Shown here: positions 8,815 through 18,353 of the stretch, one piece after another
Layout: each line of letters begins with the position of its first letter
Numbering within the stretch: position 1 is the first letter of the stretch
Origin: an uncultured Candidatus Cenarchaeum sp.
GTDB lineage: Archaea > Thermoproteota > Nitrososphaeria > Nitrososphaerales > Nitrosopumilaceae
NCBI GenBank assembly: GCA_958295735.1
Contig: OY282369.1
Span: 1,100,161-1,164,160 of the forward strand
Direction of reading: 5' to 3'
Length of the DNA stretch: 64,000 nucleotides
Program-made: the position numbers and the translations under genes
Notes under the pieces: generated by a model
The model's input: only the letters and a program-made list of their open reading frames with translations
Databases searched by the model: none
What the model was told of the DNA's origin: nothing

Positions 8815-10219
8815 CAGCCGTGAGTTCCGTGGACGGGCCCACCCCTCCGCCAGGCGCCGGCCCGGCAGCCGCGCGGCGGGCCGCCTTCGAAGACCCTTCG
8901 CTCAACCACTCGACGCCGAACGCGTAAAAGTCTGCGCCGACTATCTCGCGCGTCTCCCTTACGCTCATTGGTACCGAATTGTTGCGCTCGCCCTTCCGCG
9001 GGCAACTCCCGCCGGTGATTTTCCTTGTGATCACGCCGGGCCGTACTGTCCGGTCCGCCCTGTTGTTGTAGCGCAGAATGCCGGCCCCTATGGACGTGAA
9101 CAGGCGGTCCCCCTCGCGCTACGGTCTCGGCAAACCGTCTGCAGTTGGGCTTGCCGTGTTTTTTGGGTGTCGGCCGGTCCGTTCGCTCCAAGAGCCTGCG
9201 CGTCCCGCGCTTCCAGTTATCTTCGCCCGCGCGCCCAGCTGCACCGTGGGAGTCGGGCAGCATCATAGCAAGCGTGCGCGCGGAGCGGGCCAACTGGAAG
9301 CAGTAGGCCTTGTACCGTATGGTATCGCCGATCTCGCGCAGGTAGTGCGTGTAGCGCCTTCGGTGCGCGCCCCCGACGCGGTCATGTGCGGAGTGCGAGC
9401 CGCATGCCATGGCCCTCGAATCCTTTCAGCACGGCCGTCGGGACGGACTTGCCGCGCGACTCTTTGGCAACAAACACGGCGGGCCGATCGGCGGCGAACG
9501 ATCACAGCCACGAGTTCGCGTTGCTGATCCGCCGCGACATTCCGTCGACGTTGATCGGCTTGGCCTTGCGCAGCTCCTTCGCCATCCCCGCGCATGTGCT
9601 CACCAAAGCCGTGCGCCGCCATATCCGCGTTCAAGTCGAACCCGCTGCCGGGCGGGGCCCCCGAAGTGTGGGGCGTCCGCATCTTGTCGCGTACGGGGTA
9701 GCACCTCCCCGTCTTCCCGCACTCCACGATCTCCGTCACGATCTTCGGTTTTTTCACCGCGTGCGAGCACCTGCCGACGATCCCCACCATCCCGCCGCCG
9801 CACTCCGGGCACGCGCGCGGGTAGACCTTGACAGTCCCGTCTGGCTTCGCGCAGATCCTCCAGACGCGCTCGTGGGCGCCCTCGCCCTTCTCGGTCCGCA
9901 CGCTGGTCTTCGTTCTGATGAGCGTGGCCGAGACGGCAGGGTTGATCTTCCCGACACGTGCGAGATCTTCATTCAGCCGCTTGTTTTATTCTCCGCACGT
10001 GCGCGGGCCGCCGTCGTGCGTCTTCCCGCGCGCCTGTTCCCTCAGCTTTCTGCTCCCCTTGCCGAGCTTCGCGATTTCCGCGTCTCGGGTCAAGTGAGCC
10101 ATGCCACAGGCCCTCTTACGGAGGCGCTTGAACTTCGCCATCCGCACAGGAGCAAACATCAACGGCAACAAACTCGCTGATTCGAACCATTCCGGAACGG
10201 CCTGGAAAACCCGCCCCAA
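8815..10219 (-). pseudogene. Degenerate IS66-like transposase
   Basis: Minus-strand fragments in shifting frames follow the order of an IS66-like transposase: KLGKGSRKLREQARGK, a zinc-finger segment RACPECGGGMVGIVGR with GRCYPVRDKM, a catalytic-core echo NVDGMSRRISNANSW plus SRGKSVPTAVLKGFEG, and the C-terminal LRYNNRADRTVRPGVITRK (compare N-N-x-A-E-R-D-I-R-P) followed by VPMSVRETREIVG. Several stops and frameshifts are present. The first Asp-Glu of the core has become Asp-Gly. A different subgroup from the element at the left edge. Confidence 0.65.
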
Positions 10220-10331
10220 TCAAACACTGTTGCACAACACGGAGTCATACGAGCGCGTGTAGAATGATTGCGGATCTGCTTCAATGGCGCGAGATTTTGT
10301 GGCCTCGCCTAGATCTCAAAGTTGTGGCTGC

Positions 10332-10438
10332 GGGGAAAACCCCCCCAAAATCGTGAGCTGTTACAATTTGGGGCCGTTGCCCACCACCACAACCAGTACT
10401 GGGGAGAAAACCCCCCCAAAATCGTGAGCTGTTACAAT
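10332..10438. repeat. Two direct repeats with a 33-bp spacer, CRISPR-like
   Basis: Copies at 10332-10367 (36 bp) and 10401-10438 (38 bp) are identical except for an added AG, and are separated by a 33-bp unrelated sequence. Each carries GGGG(AG)AAAACCCCCCC at one end and GAGCTGTTACAAT at the other. Size and spacing fit a CRISPR repeat-spacer unit, but two copies are not enough to tell it from a tandem duplication. It lies about 120 bp past the stop of SIR2-like gene 2. Confidence 0.35.
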
Positions 10439-10561
10439 CCTGGCCGTTTCTGCTTCCAGCGCCCTGAGCCGAAGCAGATTTTCATCTTCCGGCGCGAAGC
10501 GGAATTTGGCGTAAACGGTTCGAAAGTCCAAGGATGCCGAGGCCGCGGGACAAAATACGAG

Positions 10562-11533
10562 CTAAATCAAAGCGCGAACTTGGTTGAGGATGGAGTCGAC
10601 TGTGTCGACGCTCAACTCTTTTCGAATGTGGTGTATGTTCTGTTTTGGCTGGTTATTGCCGCCGTCGGGCGATGCATTTAATATTGTTTTTTGAAGATCA
10701 GCGTGTGCTTCTGGATCCACTACGATGAGTGTTTTTCCAGTGCCGGCGAATTTCGCGAATTGTTTCCTGATCTTTTCGATCTGGAATGAAAATCCCACCA
10801 CAATGCAAGCATCCTGCGACTTTAGTTTTGCGCTAAACGCGTCAAAAATCTCAGCAAACATTTCATCGCCATCGTTGTTTTCCGACAGCGTGGGATATAT
10901 AATCAAATCACGGCCCAATCCGGGCGAAAATTCGCACTGGCCCTCGACGTTCGTTTTTATGCGGCCGTGCCAGTTGTGTGTCCCCCAATCCAGGGAGCCG
11001 TGGAGTTTGTACAGGAAAACGCCGCGATCGGCGTCGTTTTCTCTTGGGCCCGCGAAATCCCCCGTCCAGGTATAAAGCCCACCCTCGGGAGAAAATCCGT
11101 CGATGCACTCGTGCTGGCGTTCTGGTTGAGTACAATATTCTTCTACGCTCCGATCGTAGTTTGTGGTAAAAACTGTAATCTTGCTCCCCCGCTCTCGAAC
11201 GAATCCAAAAATGGATGAAAATATCTTGGCTACGTTTTCATCGTAGGCGTGGTTCCACGCATAAATGTTATAGATTCGGCTATGCACGGATTTCTCCAAA
11301 CCTTGCAAAATTGCGCCTATGTCGCTTCTCATGCTCCACCATTTCGCGCCTTCGGTTTTATCGAATTCGACGTTGTCGTGGATTGCGGTTAGAACACGCT
11401 CAATGCTTGGATAGTACGACAGAAAGCTTCTGTGGCCGTCTAATTCTTTTGATAAGATGTCAACGAATTGCTTCGTGGTGGGCTTGCCATACGGGACAGA
11501 TGCTCCGGCCCCCAAAAACAAGGCTATGTTCAT
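10562..11533 (-). CDS. Stand-alone SIR2-like NAD-hydrolase family protein 2
   Basis: 323-aa paralogue of the protein at 7790-8800, sharing FLGAGASVPYGKPT, LSYYPSIE, KTEGAKW, FTTNYDRSVEEYC, DGFSP and LYKLHGSLDW. The central region (about residues 65-105) and the C-terminus differ more, as expected if those parts sense different triggers. ATG 11533 lies about 27 nt below TTTATAT; a longer frame to 11647 runs into the M1 element and is rejected. It is convergent with SIR2-like gene 1, with an IS66-like relic between. Each has its own promoter and its own promoter-proximal palindromic element, so they were probably acquired or duplicated as separate units. Confidence 0.8.
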   Translation of the reverse strand: MNIALFLGAGASVPYGKPTTKQFVDILSKELDGHRSFLSYYPSIERVLTAIHDNVEFDKTEGAKWWSMRSDIGAILQGLEKSVHSRIYNIYAWNHAYDENVAKIFSSIFGFVRERGSKITVFTTNYDRSVEEYCTQPERQHECIDGFSPEGGLYTWTGDFAGPRENDADRGVFLYKLHGSLDWGTHNWHGRIKTNVEGQCEFSPGLGRDLIIYPTLSENNDGDEMFAEIFDAFSAKLKSQDACIVVGFSFQIEKIRKQFAKFAGTGKTLIVVDPEAHADLQKTILNASPDGGNNQPKQNIHHIRKELSVDTVDSILNQVRALI

Positions 11534-11556
11534 GCCAACTGCCCTGTTTTTGTAAG

Positions 11557-11563
11557 ATATAAA
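11557..11563 (-). promoter_or_regulatory. TATA box of SIR2-like gene 2
   Basis: TTTATAT on the minus strand, about 27 nt upstream of ATG 11533. Confidence 0.7.
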
Positions 11564-11582
11564 CGCAGCCCACAGTTCAGTG

Positions 11583-11672
11583 TGTAGACTTACGTCCAAA
11601 CCGAGACCGCGCCTGGCGGCAACAAGCCACTCTCCGATCCCACGCATAGTTCACAATGGACGCGAGTCCGCA
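11583..11672. mobile_element. M1 palindromic 90-bp element, copy b
   Basis: Inverted relative to copies a, c and d. Arms TGTAGACTTACGTCCA and TGGACGCGAGTCCGCA; interior AACCGAGACCGCGCC...GATCCCACGC is the reverse complement of the M1 interior. Flanks CAGTTCAGTG (11573-11582) and CAGTTCGGCG (11673-11682) match at 8 of 10. An IS66-type end (GTACGCACTTACC) begins at 11683, exactly after the outer target copy. It lies 19 nt from the TATA box of SIR2-like gene 2. Confidence 0.75.
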
Positions 11673-11682
11673 CAGTTCGGCG

Positions 11683-11765
11683 GTACGCACTTACCTCTAC
11701 CTACAGGAGGGCGGGAAGCGCGGGCGGGTCAAGTCCAGTCCGCACAGTTCGGCGGTACGCACTTC
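11683..11765. repeat. Duplicated junction: target plus IS66-type end
   Basis: The junction GAGTCCGCA / CAGTTCGGCG / GTACGCACTT occurs three times: across 11664-11692, across 11736-11764 (slightly altered left part), and across 14714-14742. In each case an IS66-type end follows. The middle copy is cut by the ISH3-like element starting near 11766. Confidence 0.5.
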
Positions 11766-11880
11766 AGAAGTTGAAAATGTACTAGTGCTGTGCGTAATGG
11801 GCGATCCTGCAGGCCGGGCGCGGGCCCGGCCGGCCGAAACGGCCGGATGGTTGCCGCGCGCGCGGTTCGGTTCCCCGGAC

Positions 11881-13055
11881 TGTACAATCCCGAAATCATT
11901 TCGCATGCCGATCCACGCCTGGACCGGGGGGTTCGCGGGGGAGGGGCCGGCGGGGTGATTCCGAAATCATTTCGCATCCTGGCCGGCGGGCTGGCCGGCG
12001 GGCTGGCCCGCCGCGCGGCCAGAGTGGAAATGAAGGTGTGTGGGGGTCCCGAGCGCTCCCCATGGCGAAAACGTTACGTAGTGACGCGGCGAAGGAGGTA
12101 CGTAGTGATGGCGAAACTGGATCCCGTCAAGGTGAAGTGGATAGTGGACGAGATGAAGAAGGGGGTCCGGAGCGTCGAGATCGCGGCCCGGATGGAGGTC
12201 TCGCCGCGCCGCGTGCAGCAGATCTACGCCCAGTACCGCAGGACGGGGGAGGTGCCCGCGCTGGGCATGCCGGGAAGGCCGAGGAAGGAGATCCAGGACC
12301 ACGTCAAGATCTCGGTGGAGAGGGCGTTCCTCCAGTGCAGGACGGGCGCGTCCCGGCTGGAGCGGATCATGGCGGTCACGGCGAGGATCCGCATACCCCA
12401 CAACGCCATCCACCGCGTGCTGAAGGAGAAGGGGATGGCGGTGGAGCACCCGAAGAAGAGCAGGAGGCGCAAGTGGATCAGGTACGAGAGGACGCACTCC
12501 AACTCCCTGTGGCACACCGACTACAAGCTGCTCCCCGACGGGAGGTGGTTCATAGCGTACCAGGACGACGCCTCGCGGTTCATCGCGGGCTACGGCGTGT
12601 TCGACGAGGCCACGGGGAAGCACGCCCTGGAGGTGCTAGAGAAGGCCATGGCCGAGCACGGCAGGCCCGCCTCCATCATGACCGACCACGGGTCCCAGTT
12701 CTACGCCAACGAGTCCGAGGCCAGGAAGCGCGGCAGGACGGAGTTCGAGAGGAGGCTGGCCGAGCTGGGCATAAGGCACATCCTGGCGGGGGTGGGGCAT
12801 CCCCAGACCAACGGCAAGCTGGAGAGGTTCCACGGCGAGATCCAGAGGAAGATCAAGTGGTTCAGCGGGATAGACGAGTTCGTCCAGTGGTACAACCGCG
12901 ACAGGCCCCACGACTCCCTTGACCAGAGCACGCCGGGGACGCCCGCCAGGGCGTTCGCGCGGAAGATGCCCGAAAAGGGGCAAACAGTCAAAGACGAGTA
13001 CACGGGGGAGGAGTATCTTGCTAGCTAGGATGCGAAACGATTTCGGGATCGCACA
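11881..13055 (+). mobile_element. IS481-family element with 15-bp target duplication
   Basis: Ends TGTACAATCCCGAAATC (from 11881) and its inverse (to 13055) are near-perfect inverted repeats. The 15-bp sequence TTCGGTTCCCCGGAC flanks it at both 11866-11880 and 13056-13070, identical on both sides, so the insertion looks recent. A further internal copy of the end motif lies at 11957-11977. It sits in the left arm of the ISH3-like element, 51 bp upstream of that element's start codon. Confidence 0.88.
12108..13028 (+). CDS. IS481-family transposase
   Basis: 306-aa integrase-core transposase. The N-terminal helix-turn-helix (about residues 5-50, VEIAARMEVSPRRVQQIYAQYR) binds the ends. The rve core has Asp in WHTDYK, Asp in TDHGSQF and Glu in NGKLERFHGE, the complete DDE triad. 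The C-terminal WYNRDRPHDSLDQSTPGTPARAF is typical of IS481 and IS3 cores. ATG 12108 is chosen because MAKLDPVKVKW fits the family and GGAGG lies just upstream; the frame is open to 11790 without coding character. Intact, and with identical target duplications it may still be mobile. Confidence 0.9.
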   Translation: MAKLDPVKVKWIVDEMKKGVRSVEIAARMEVSPRRVQQIYAQYRRTGEVPALGMPGRPRKEIQDHVKISVERAFLQCRTGASRLERIMAVTARIRIPHNAIHRVLKEKGMAVEHPKKSRRRKWIRYERTHSNSLWHTDYKLLPDGRWFIAYQDDASRFIAGYGVFDEATGKHALEVLEKAMAEHGRPASIMTDHGSQFYANESEARKRGRTEFERRLAELGIRHILAGVGHPQTNGKLERFHGEIQRKIKWFSGIDEFVQWYNRDRPHDSLDQSTPGTPARAFARKMPEKGQTVKDEYTGEEYLAS

Positions 13056-13106
13056 TTCGGTTCCCCGGACAGCAGCGGTTAAAAGGCGACGCTCCGACAC
13101 GCCACT

Positions 13107-14315
13107 ATGTACCACGACAGTGGCGTATCGGAACGCCAACAGTTGCTCGCCGGCGGCGCATTTAACACCTTGCACGCCCTCATAGTAGCGCTCCAGATCC
13201 CCCTGTCGGGCAGGCACAACGCGCTGTACGACGCGCACGCCCTGATCGCGGCGCTGGTGTTCATGTGCGAGAAGGGGGCGTCGGCCAACAGGGCGCTCAA
13301 GGCCATGAAGGGACTCTACGAGGACGAGAGGATCCCGACGGGGCAGTGGCTGCTGGGCATGCTGGCAAAAATTCCGCACGAGCTGGTGGAGGAGTGCGGC
13401 CAGTCCATGCTCGCCCGCACCGCCGCGTCCATGATAAAGAGGGGCCACATACCCGCGAGCGCGGCGATCGCGTTCGACATGCACCTGCATCCGTTCACCG
13501 GCGAGGACGGCGGCGGCTGGACGGTGAGCGGCAGGCCCAAGGGCGGCACCACGCGGTTCGACGGGTACATGACGGCGTACGTGGCGGAGAAGGCGCACAT
13601 GCCGCACGTGGGGGCCATCCGCATGGTCGACGGGGTCAAGGTGGCCGACTACGTCAAACAGATGTTCGGGGAGCTGCGCCGGGCCGGGCTCAAGCCGAGG
13701 CTGTTCCTCGCGGATCGCGAGTTCTGCACGGTCGCCGTGATGTCCGCGTTCGACGGCGCCGGGGAGAAGTTCCTCATGCCCGCCAGGAAGACGGCGGGAA
13801 TCAGGAAGGCCCTGGCGGAATACAAGCGCGGGAGGCGGAATAAGGTGTCGCGGTACACGATGGAGTCGGACGACGGGACGGAGTTCACATTCTGGCTGGT
13901 CATCGAAAAGCGCATGGTGAAGGCCAAGGGCAAGCGGAGGTGGAAGTACCCCGCGTTCGCCGCCAGCGCCAGGCAGGGCAGGATCGGGAGGACCATGAAG
14001 AGGGACATCCCCGGCTTGTACAGGCAGCGCTGGAGGATAGAGAACGCCTACAAGTCGATCAAGCAGATCCTGCCCACGACGAGCAGCAAGAACCTGTCGA
14101 TCAGGACGTTCATGATGTACTTCGCCATGGTCTACTGCAACGCGCGGTGCGCGTCCAACCACGCCGCCGATGCGGATGCCGCGGAATCGGGGCGCCGGCC
14201 GGCGAAGAAGCGCAGGGCGCTGTCCGAGTTCGCGACGCTGATGGTCAAGTTCGCGCTGGAGATCATCAGGACGGACATGGGCAAGCGGGGCTACTACCTC
14301 CAGTGCGTGACCTAG
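13107..14315 (+). CDS. ISH3-like (IS4 superfamily) transposase, copy A
   Basis: 402-aa DDE transposase. Features: N-terminal helical region, first Asp in IAFDMHLHPFTG, second in LFLADREFCTVAVM, and the C-terminal Y-x-x-R-W-x-I-E-x-x-Y-K signature as YRQRWRIENAYKSIKQ with the catalytic Glu. TTAAAA lies 25 nt above ATG 13107. Clearly homologous to the minus-strand gene at 56417-57622 (shared ALIAALVFMCEKGAS, RIPTGQWLLGML, HLHPFTG, LADREFCTVA, and the C-terminus YYLQC.T). Relics of the same family lie at 47.7-47.95 kb and 60.9 kb. ISH3 is the closest family by motif, but another IS4-superfamily group is possible. Confidence 0.8.
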   Translation: MYHDSGVSERQQLLAGGAFNTLHALIVALQIPLSGRHNALYDAHALIAALVFMCEKGASANRALKAMKGLYEDERIPTGQWLLGMLAKIPHELVEECGQSMLARTAASMIKRGHIPASAAIAFDMHLHPFTGEDGGGWTVSGRPKGGTTRFDGYMTAYVAEKAHMPHVGAIRMVDGVKVADYVKQMFGELRRAGLKPRLFLADREFCTVAVMSAFDGAGEKFLMPARKTAGIRKALAEYKRGRRNKVSRYTMESDDGTEFTFWLVIEKRMVKAKGKRRWKYPAFAASARQGRIGRTMKRDIPGLYRQRWRIENAYKSIKQILPTTSSKNLSIRTFMMYFAMVYCNARCASNHAADADAAESGRRPAKKRRALSEFATLMVKFALEIIRTDMGKRGYYLQCVT

Positions 14316-14732
14316 CGCGTTTTAGGCCCTTGCCGCGCGCCGAAGCGGCGCGGCCGGCAGCATCACCCGCGCCCGATGCCGTTCCGGCCCCGGGCGGGGC
14401 CGGTCCCGCTCCCCGATCGCGGCGGCGCGCCGATCCGCGGGCGGGCCGCGCCGCGCAGGTCCTGGTAAGCCGTCCCGCGCGGCGCGCCCGGCGCGCGCGG
14501 TGCAACGAACGCGCTCCCGGCGACGAAAGATCGGCGATCCGGCCCGCCGTTGTCGCGGAACGCGCCGGCGGATCGGGGCGCCGCGGGAACTGATCCGTTA
14601 GCCCGACAAATCCCGGCCGTTTTGGCGCTCGGCCCGGCACGAAACGGGAGTACATTTTCAACATCAGACTTACCTCTACTTCTGGCGGTCTGGCGGGCTC
14701 CGGATCCCCTGGCGAGTCCGCACAGTTCGGCG

Positions 14733-15088
14733 GTACGCACTTACCTCTACCCCTCCCCCCGCCGCCCGCTCGCCGCGCCCTAGGGCCGCTCTAGCTGGCC
14801 CGCACGCCGCGCAATCACTGCCAGACTGTGAGATCACATGATTCGATCGATTTGGTACAGCGCGTTTGTGAGCCGCCACGTAGGAATCAGAGGCGATGTT
14901 GCCGCGCATGAAACGGCGGCCGCGTTCGAAAAGATCGCGGCGCCGGATGCAGGGACCGCAGATCGGGCCGCCAATCTTTCCGGGTACGGGGGTCCGAACG
15001 CGCCCTCGTCGACCGTATTCCGGTACAACCCCAAGCGTAACGCCTGGCGCAAGCGGCGGGCGGGGGGCGGGGAGAGGCAAGCGCGTGC
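14733..15088. mobile_element. Internally deleted IS66 element with N-terminal fragment
   Basis: Bounded by GTACGCACTTACCTC (14733) and its imperfect inverse AGGCAAGCGCGTGC (to 15088). The plus frame from 14838 holds the transposase N-terminal segment GGPNAPSSTVFRYNPKRNAWRKRR, matching the intact copy at the left edge, and nothing of the catalytic core. It looks like a deletion derivative. Confidence 0.6.
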
Positions 15089-15195
15089 CGCAACATGATC
15101 GCATGGGAATCCGCGCAGCGTGGCTACCGCGCGTCCGGCCAGGCCGGCCGCGGCAGGGGCGCGCCGCCGTGCGGCCTTGCGCCAGCGGCCCCCCG

Positions 15196-15285
15196 TGCGA
15201 GGCCGGCAGCCCCCGCCCCGCAGGCGCGGATCCGGATCAGCGAAACTGTTTTCACGCCTGCGGCCAGCGGGCGGCTGGCCCCGTA
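15196..15285. mobile_element. M2 palindromic 90-bp element, copy f
   Basis: Reverse orientation to copy a. Arms TGCGAGGCCG and TGGCCCCGTA; inner stem CAGGCGCGGA...TTTTCACGCCTG. Flanks CGGCCCCCCG (15186-15195) and CGGCCCCCTG (15286-15295) match at 9 of 10, strong evidence of a 10-bp target duplication. It ends 19 nt before the TATA box of the helicase gene. Confidence 0.8.
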
Positions 15286-15304
15286 CGGCCCCCTGCCTGG
15301 TATG

Positions 15305-15311
15305 ATTATAT
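15305..15311 (+). promoter_or_regulatory. TATA box of the helicase gene
   Basis: ATTATAT, about 31 nt upstream of ATG 15339, implying a 5' leader of a few bases. Confidence 0.6.
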
Positions 15312-15338
15312 GCGACCCCGCGATCCCCGCGCCGCCGG

Positions 15339-18300
15339 ATGAAGTTGTCGGAGGAGCAGGAGAGGGCAGTGGCGCACAGGCGCGGCCACCTGAGGATAAT
15401 GGCGTGCCCGGGATCGGGCAGGACGGAGGTGATCGGCAGGCGGATCGCCGGCCTCGTCATGGACGGCGCCGCGCCCATGTCCATAGCCGCGTTCGCGTCC
15501 ACGGAGGGGGCGGCCGCCGAGCTCAGGGGGAGGATCAGGTCGCGGCTGGAGGAATGGCCAGAAAAGCCGGACCTCGGCGGCATGTTCGTGGGAACGGCCG
15601 GCGAGTTCTGCCTGCGCGAGATGAAGAAGCTCCGCCCGGAATACCGCGCGTACGAGGTCCTGGACTCGGCGAGGCGCACGGCCTTCGTGGACCGCTGGTA
15701 CCCGGCGATCGGCCTGCAGGGCCTCCGGAGGGGCGGGGCCGGCAAGTGGAAGACGATCAGGGCGTTCTGCGAGAGCATCGACCGCGTGGCGTGGGAGGGG
15801 ATACCGGCCGACAGCCTCCCCGACGGGGAGTTCGCCGGCTGCTACGGGCGCTACCTCGGCAAGCTGGATGAGGAGCGGTTCTTCGACCGCGCGTCCGTGT
15901 CGCGCGCGCTCCTGCGCGAGCTCGACGGCGGTGGCGCGGCGCTGGCCCGGCTCAACGGCGCCATAAAGCACGTCGTGGTCGACGAGTACCAGGACGCCGA
16001 CGGCCTGCTGGAGAGGCTTCTCGAGCACCTTTCCAAGGGCGCCGAGTCGGTGTGCGTCGCCGGGGACGACGACCGGAGCATATTCCAGTGGCGCGGGGGC
16101 GACGTGGGCCACATACTGGGCTTTCCGGAAAAGTACGGGCGGTACGGCGCCGCGACCGTGAAGCTCGAGACGAACTACAGGGCGACTCCCGGCCTGATCG
16201 CCGCCGCGGCGATGCTCATCTCCGGCAACGATGCGAGGGTGCCCAAGATCGTGCGCGCCGGCCTGGAGCGGGAAGGATCGGGGGGCGGCGACATCGTGCA
16301 CTGCCACTTCGACACGGACGCGGAGGAGTTCGACTACATACTGCGCTGCATCTCGGGGCTCCGCGGCGCGGACTTTTCCGACGGGCGCGGCGGGAGGTTC
16401 GCCCTGTCCTACGGCGACATGGCGGCCATAGTGAGGACCAACGAGGATGCGGCCCGCATCGCGGGGTTCCTGGAAGAGCGCGGCGTGCCGTGCACCGCGG
16501 ACAGCGGCAGCGCGTTCGAGCGGCCGCTGGTCCGGCTCGTCGCGGACTGCATCCTCTACGCGTTCGGCTGCGAGGGGTACGGCTCGCGCGCGGTTCCCGA
16601 ACTAGGGGAGCTCGCGCGGAGGTACGCGGGGATCATGGGGCCCGGCGGGGAGGAGCGGTTCAGGGAGGGCCTGCGGTCCGTGAGGGAGGCGGCCGCCGGC
16701 ATGAGCGAGGACAGGCTTCCGGACCAGGCGCTGCAGGGGTTCTACCGGATGGTGCTCGTGGCGATGGGCATTGAGAGGGCGGCGCTCGGCGATGCCGCCA
16801 TGCACGGCCTGGCGGTGCTCAGCGCGGCCATATCCGACTACGAGCACGTCCACCGCTCGCTCGGGGCGCTGCAGGTGGAGGGCCTCAGGTGGTTCCTGTA
16901 GCAGGAGACGGGATCCGAGTACTCGGATCCGCGCCGCGGGGATCCGGCGCCCGCGGACGCCGTGCGGGTCCTCACCGTGTGGAAGGCGGGGGGCCTCGAG
17001 TTTCCCGCCGTGTTCGTCCCGTCGTTCGTCGACCGGAGGCGCCCCCCTCCCCGGCGCTGCTTCGTCGACGACTCGCTGTACGACAGGGACAGGTACGAGG
17101 GCGGGGACGAGGACGACAGGCGGGCGTACTACACGGCGGTCACGCGCTCGCAAAAGTACCTCTTCCTGACCGGCGCCCGGCGGAGGACCATAGTCGTGAG
17201 ATCCAAAAAGTCCAGGATCGAGATGCTCCCGCACCCGTTCATAGGCGAGATGGGGGGCAGCGCGTTCGCGGGGCCCGCCGTCCCGCCGAGGCGGGAGTCC
17301 GGCCTGGCCCCGCGCGCGGGCCGCGGGGGGGCGCTTTCCGCGTCGTTCGGCAGCCTGGGCGCGTACGGGCGCTGCCCGTACGAGTACAAGATGAGGCACG
17401 TGTTCGGGTTCAGCGCGGGCGCGCCGCCGGCGTCCGGCTACGGCGCCAGCATGCGCGGCGTGCTCGGCAGGATCCACTCGGAATACGCCAGGAAGGGCGC
17501 CGCCCCCACGGACCGGGAGATCGCCGGCATATTCGACGACCTGTTCCGCCTGCGGTTCGTCCCAGGCGGCGCGGGCACCGCCATGAGGAGGAGGGGCGAG
17601 GGGCTGGCGAGGATCTACGCGGAACTGCTCGGGGGCGGCTCCGTCGGCGCGCTCGACGCGGGGAGGCGGTTCGAGTTCGCGCTGGGCGGGGCGCTCGTGA
17701 CGGGGTCAATAGACCTGCTGGATGCCGACGGCGGGACCGAGGCGGTAGACCTGGCCGGGGACGGCGCGGACCTCGGCGAGCTGGCGAGGTTCTACGCGTG
17801 CGCGGCGGGCGGCCCGCCCGGGCGCCGCCCCGCCGTGGCGGCGGTGCGCCGCCTCGGCGGGAAGAGGCGCGGGGTCGACGTTGGCGGCGCGGCGCTGGAG
17901 GGTACCAGGAGGGGCATATCGGAGAAGGTCGGGCGCATACTCTCCCTGGACTTCGAGGCCTCGCCGGGCGACGCCAAGTGCGGGGAATGCGACTTCAAGG
18001 CCCTGTGCAGGCACAAGGGCTTCGAGGTGGGGGTCGGGCCAGGGCCGGGGCGGCCGCCGACGGGGCAGCGGGCGGGGGACGGGCAGCGGCTGAAAAAGCC
18101 CGAGCCGACCCCCGAGACGATCGAAAAGGCGAGAAGGCTGGCCGACGATCCGCGGACGGCCAGGAACGCGGACGGCTCGTACGCCGTCCCGTCGTCGAGC
18201 CCGGGGCAGGCGTACACGGCCACGGCGTCAAAGTGCCACTGCAGGGGGTTCCTGACGTACCACAAGCGCAGGCCCTGGTCCGAGCCGACCTGCTCGCACG

Positions 18301-18353
18301 TGGAGGCCGTCAAGATACTGGAGGGGCGCCGGGCCGCGCGGGGTTCCGGCTAG
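15339..18353 (+). pseudogene. UvrD-type helicase / Cas4-AddB-like nuclease / SWIM fusion with in-frame stop
   Basis: One long frame broken by a single TAG at 16899-16901. Before it: superfamily 1A helicase motifs CPGSGRTE (residues 23-30), VVVDEYQD (212-219), AGDDDRSIFQWRG, LETNYRATPG. After it, in the same frame: TVWKAGGLEFPAVF and YYTAVTRSQKYLFL (motifs V and VI), then a RecB/AddB-like region with YGRCPYEYK, GSIDLLDADGGTEAVDLAG and the Cys cluster CGECDFKALC, then a SWIM-like zinc finger ending CHCRGF...CSHVEAV. Such proteins resect DNA ends. Oddities: the Walker A lysine is Arg, and the nuclease D-x-K lacks its Lys (VDLAG), so both activities look compromised. TAG is a normal stop elsewhere here, so readthrough is unlikely. 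Confidence 0.8.

Larger units (their letters stand above)
11766..14666. mobile_element. ISH3-like element copy A, interrupted by IS481
   Basis: Outer ends AGTTGAAAATGTACT (near 11769-11783) and AGTACATTTTCAAC (14649-14662) are inverted repeats resembling the ends of copy B at 56075-58079. The transposase gene is 13107-14315. Its left arm is split by the IS481 element 11881-13055. The right arm (14316-14666) is non-coding and GC-rich. Confidence 0.6.

Noticed and set aside
10170-10185. GGTTCGAATC on the minus strand, like a tRNA T-arm
   Set aside because: No acceptor stem, D-arm or anticodon arm can be built around it; it lies in an IS relic region.
16899-16901. TAG as pyrrolysine or readthrough codon
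   Set aside because: TAG is the natural stop of many intact genes here (pAgo, OLD, csb1, SIR2-2), and no pyl genes or downstream signal are seen; mutation is simpler.
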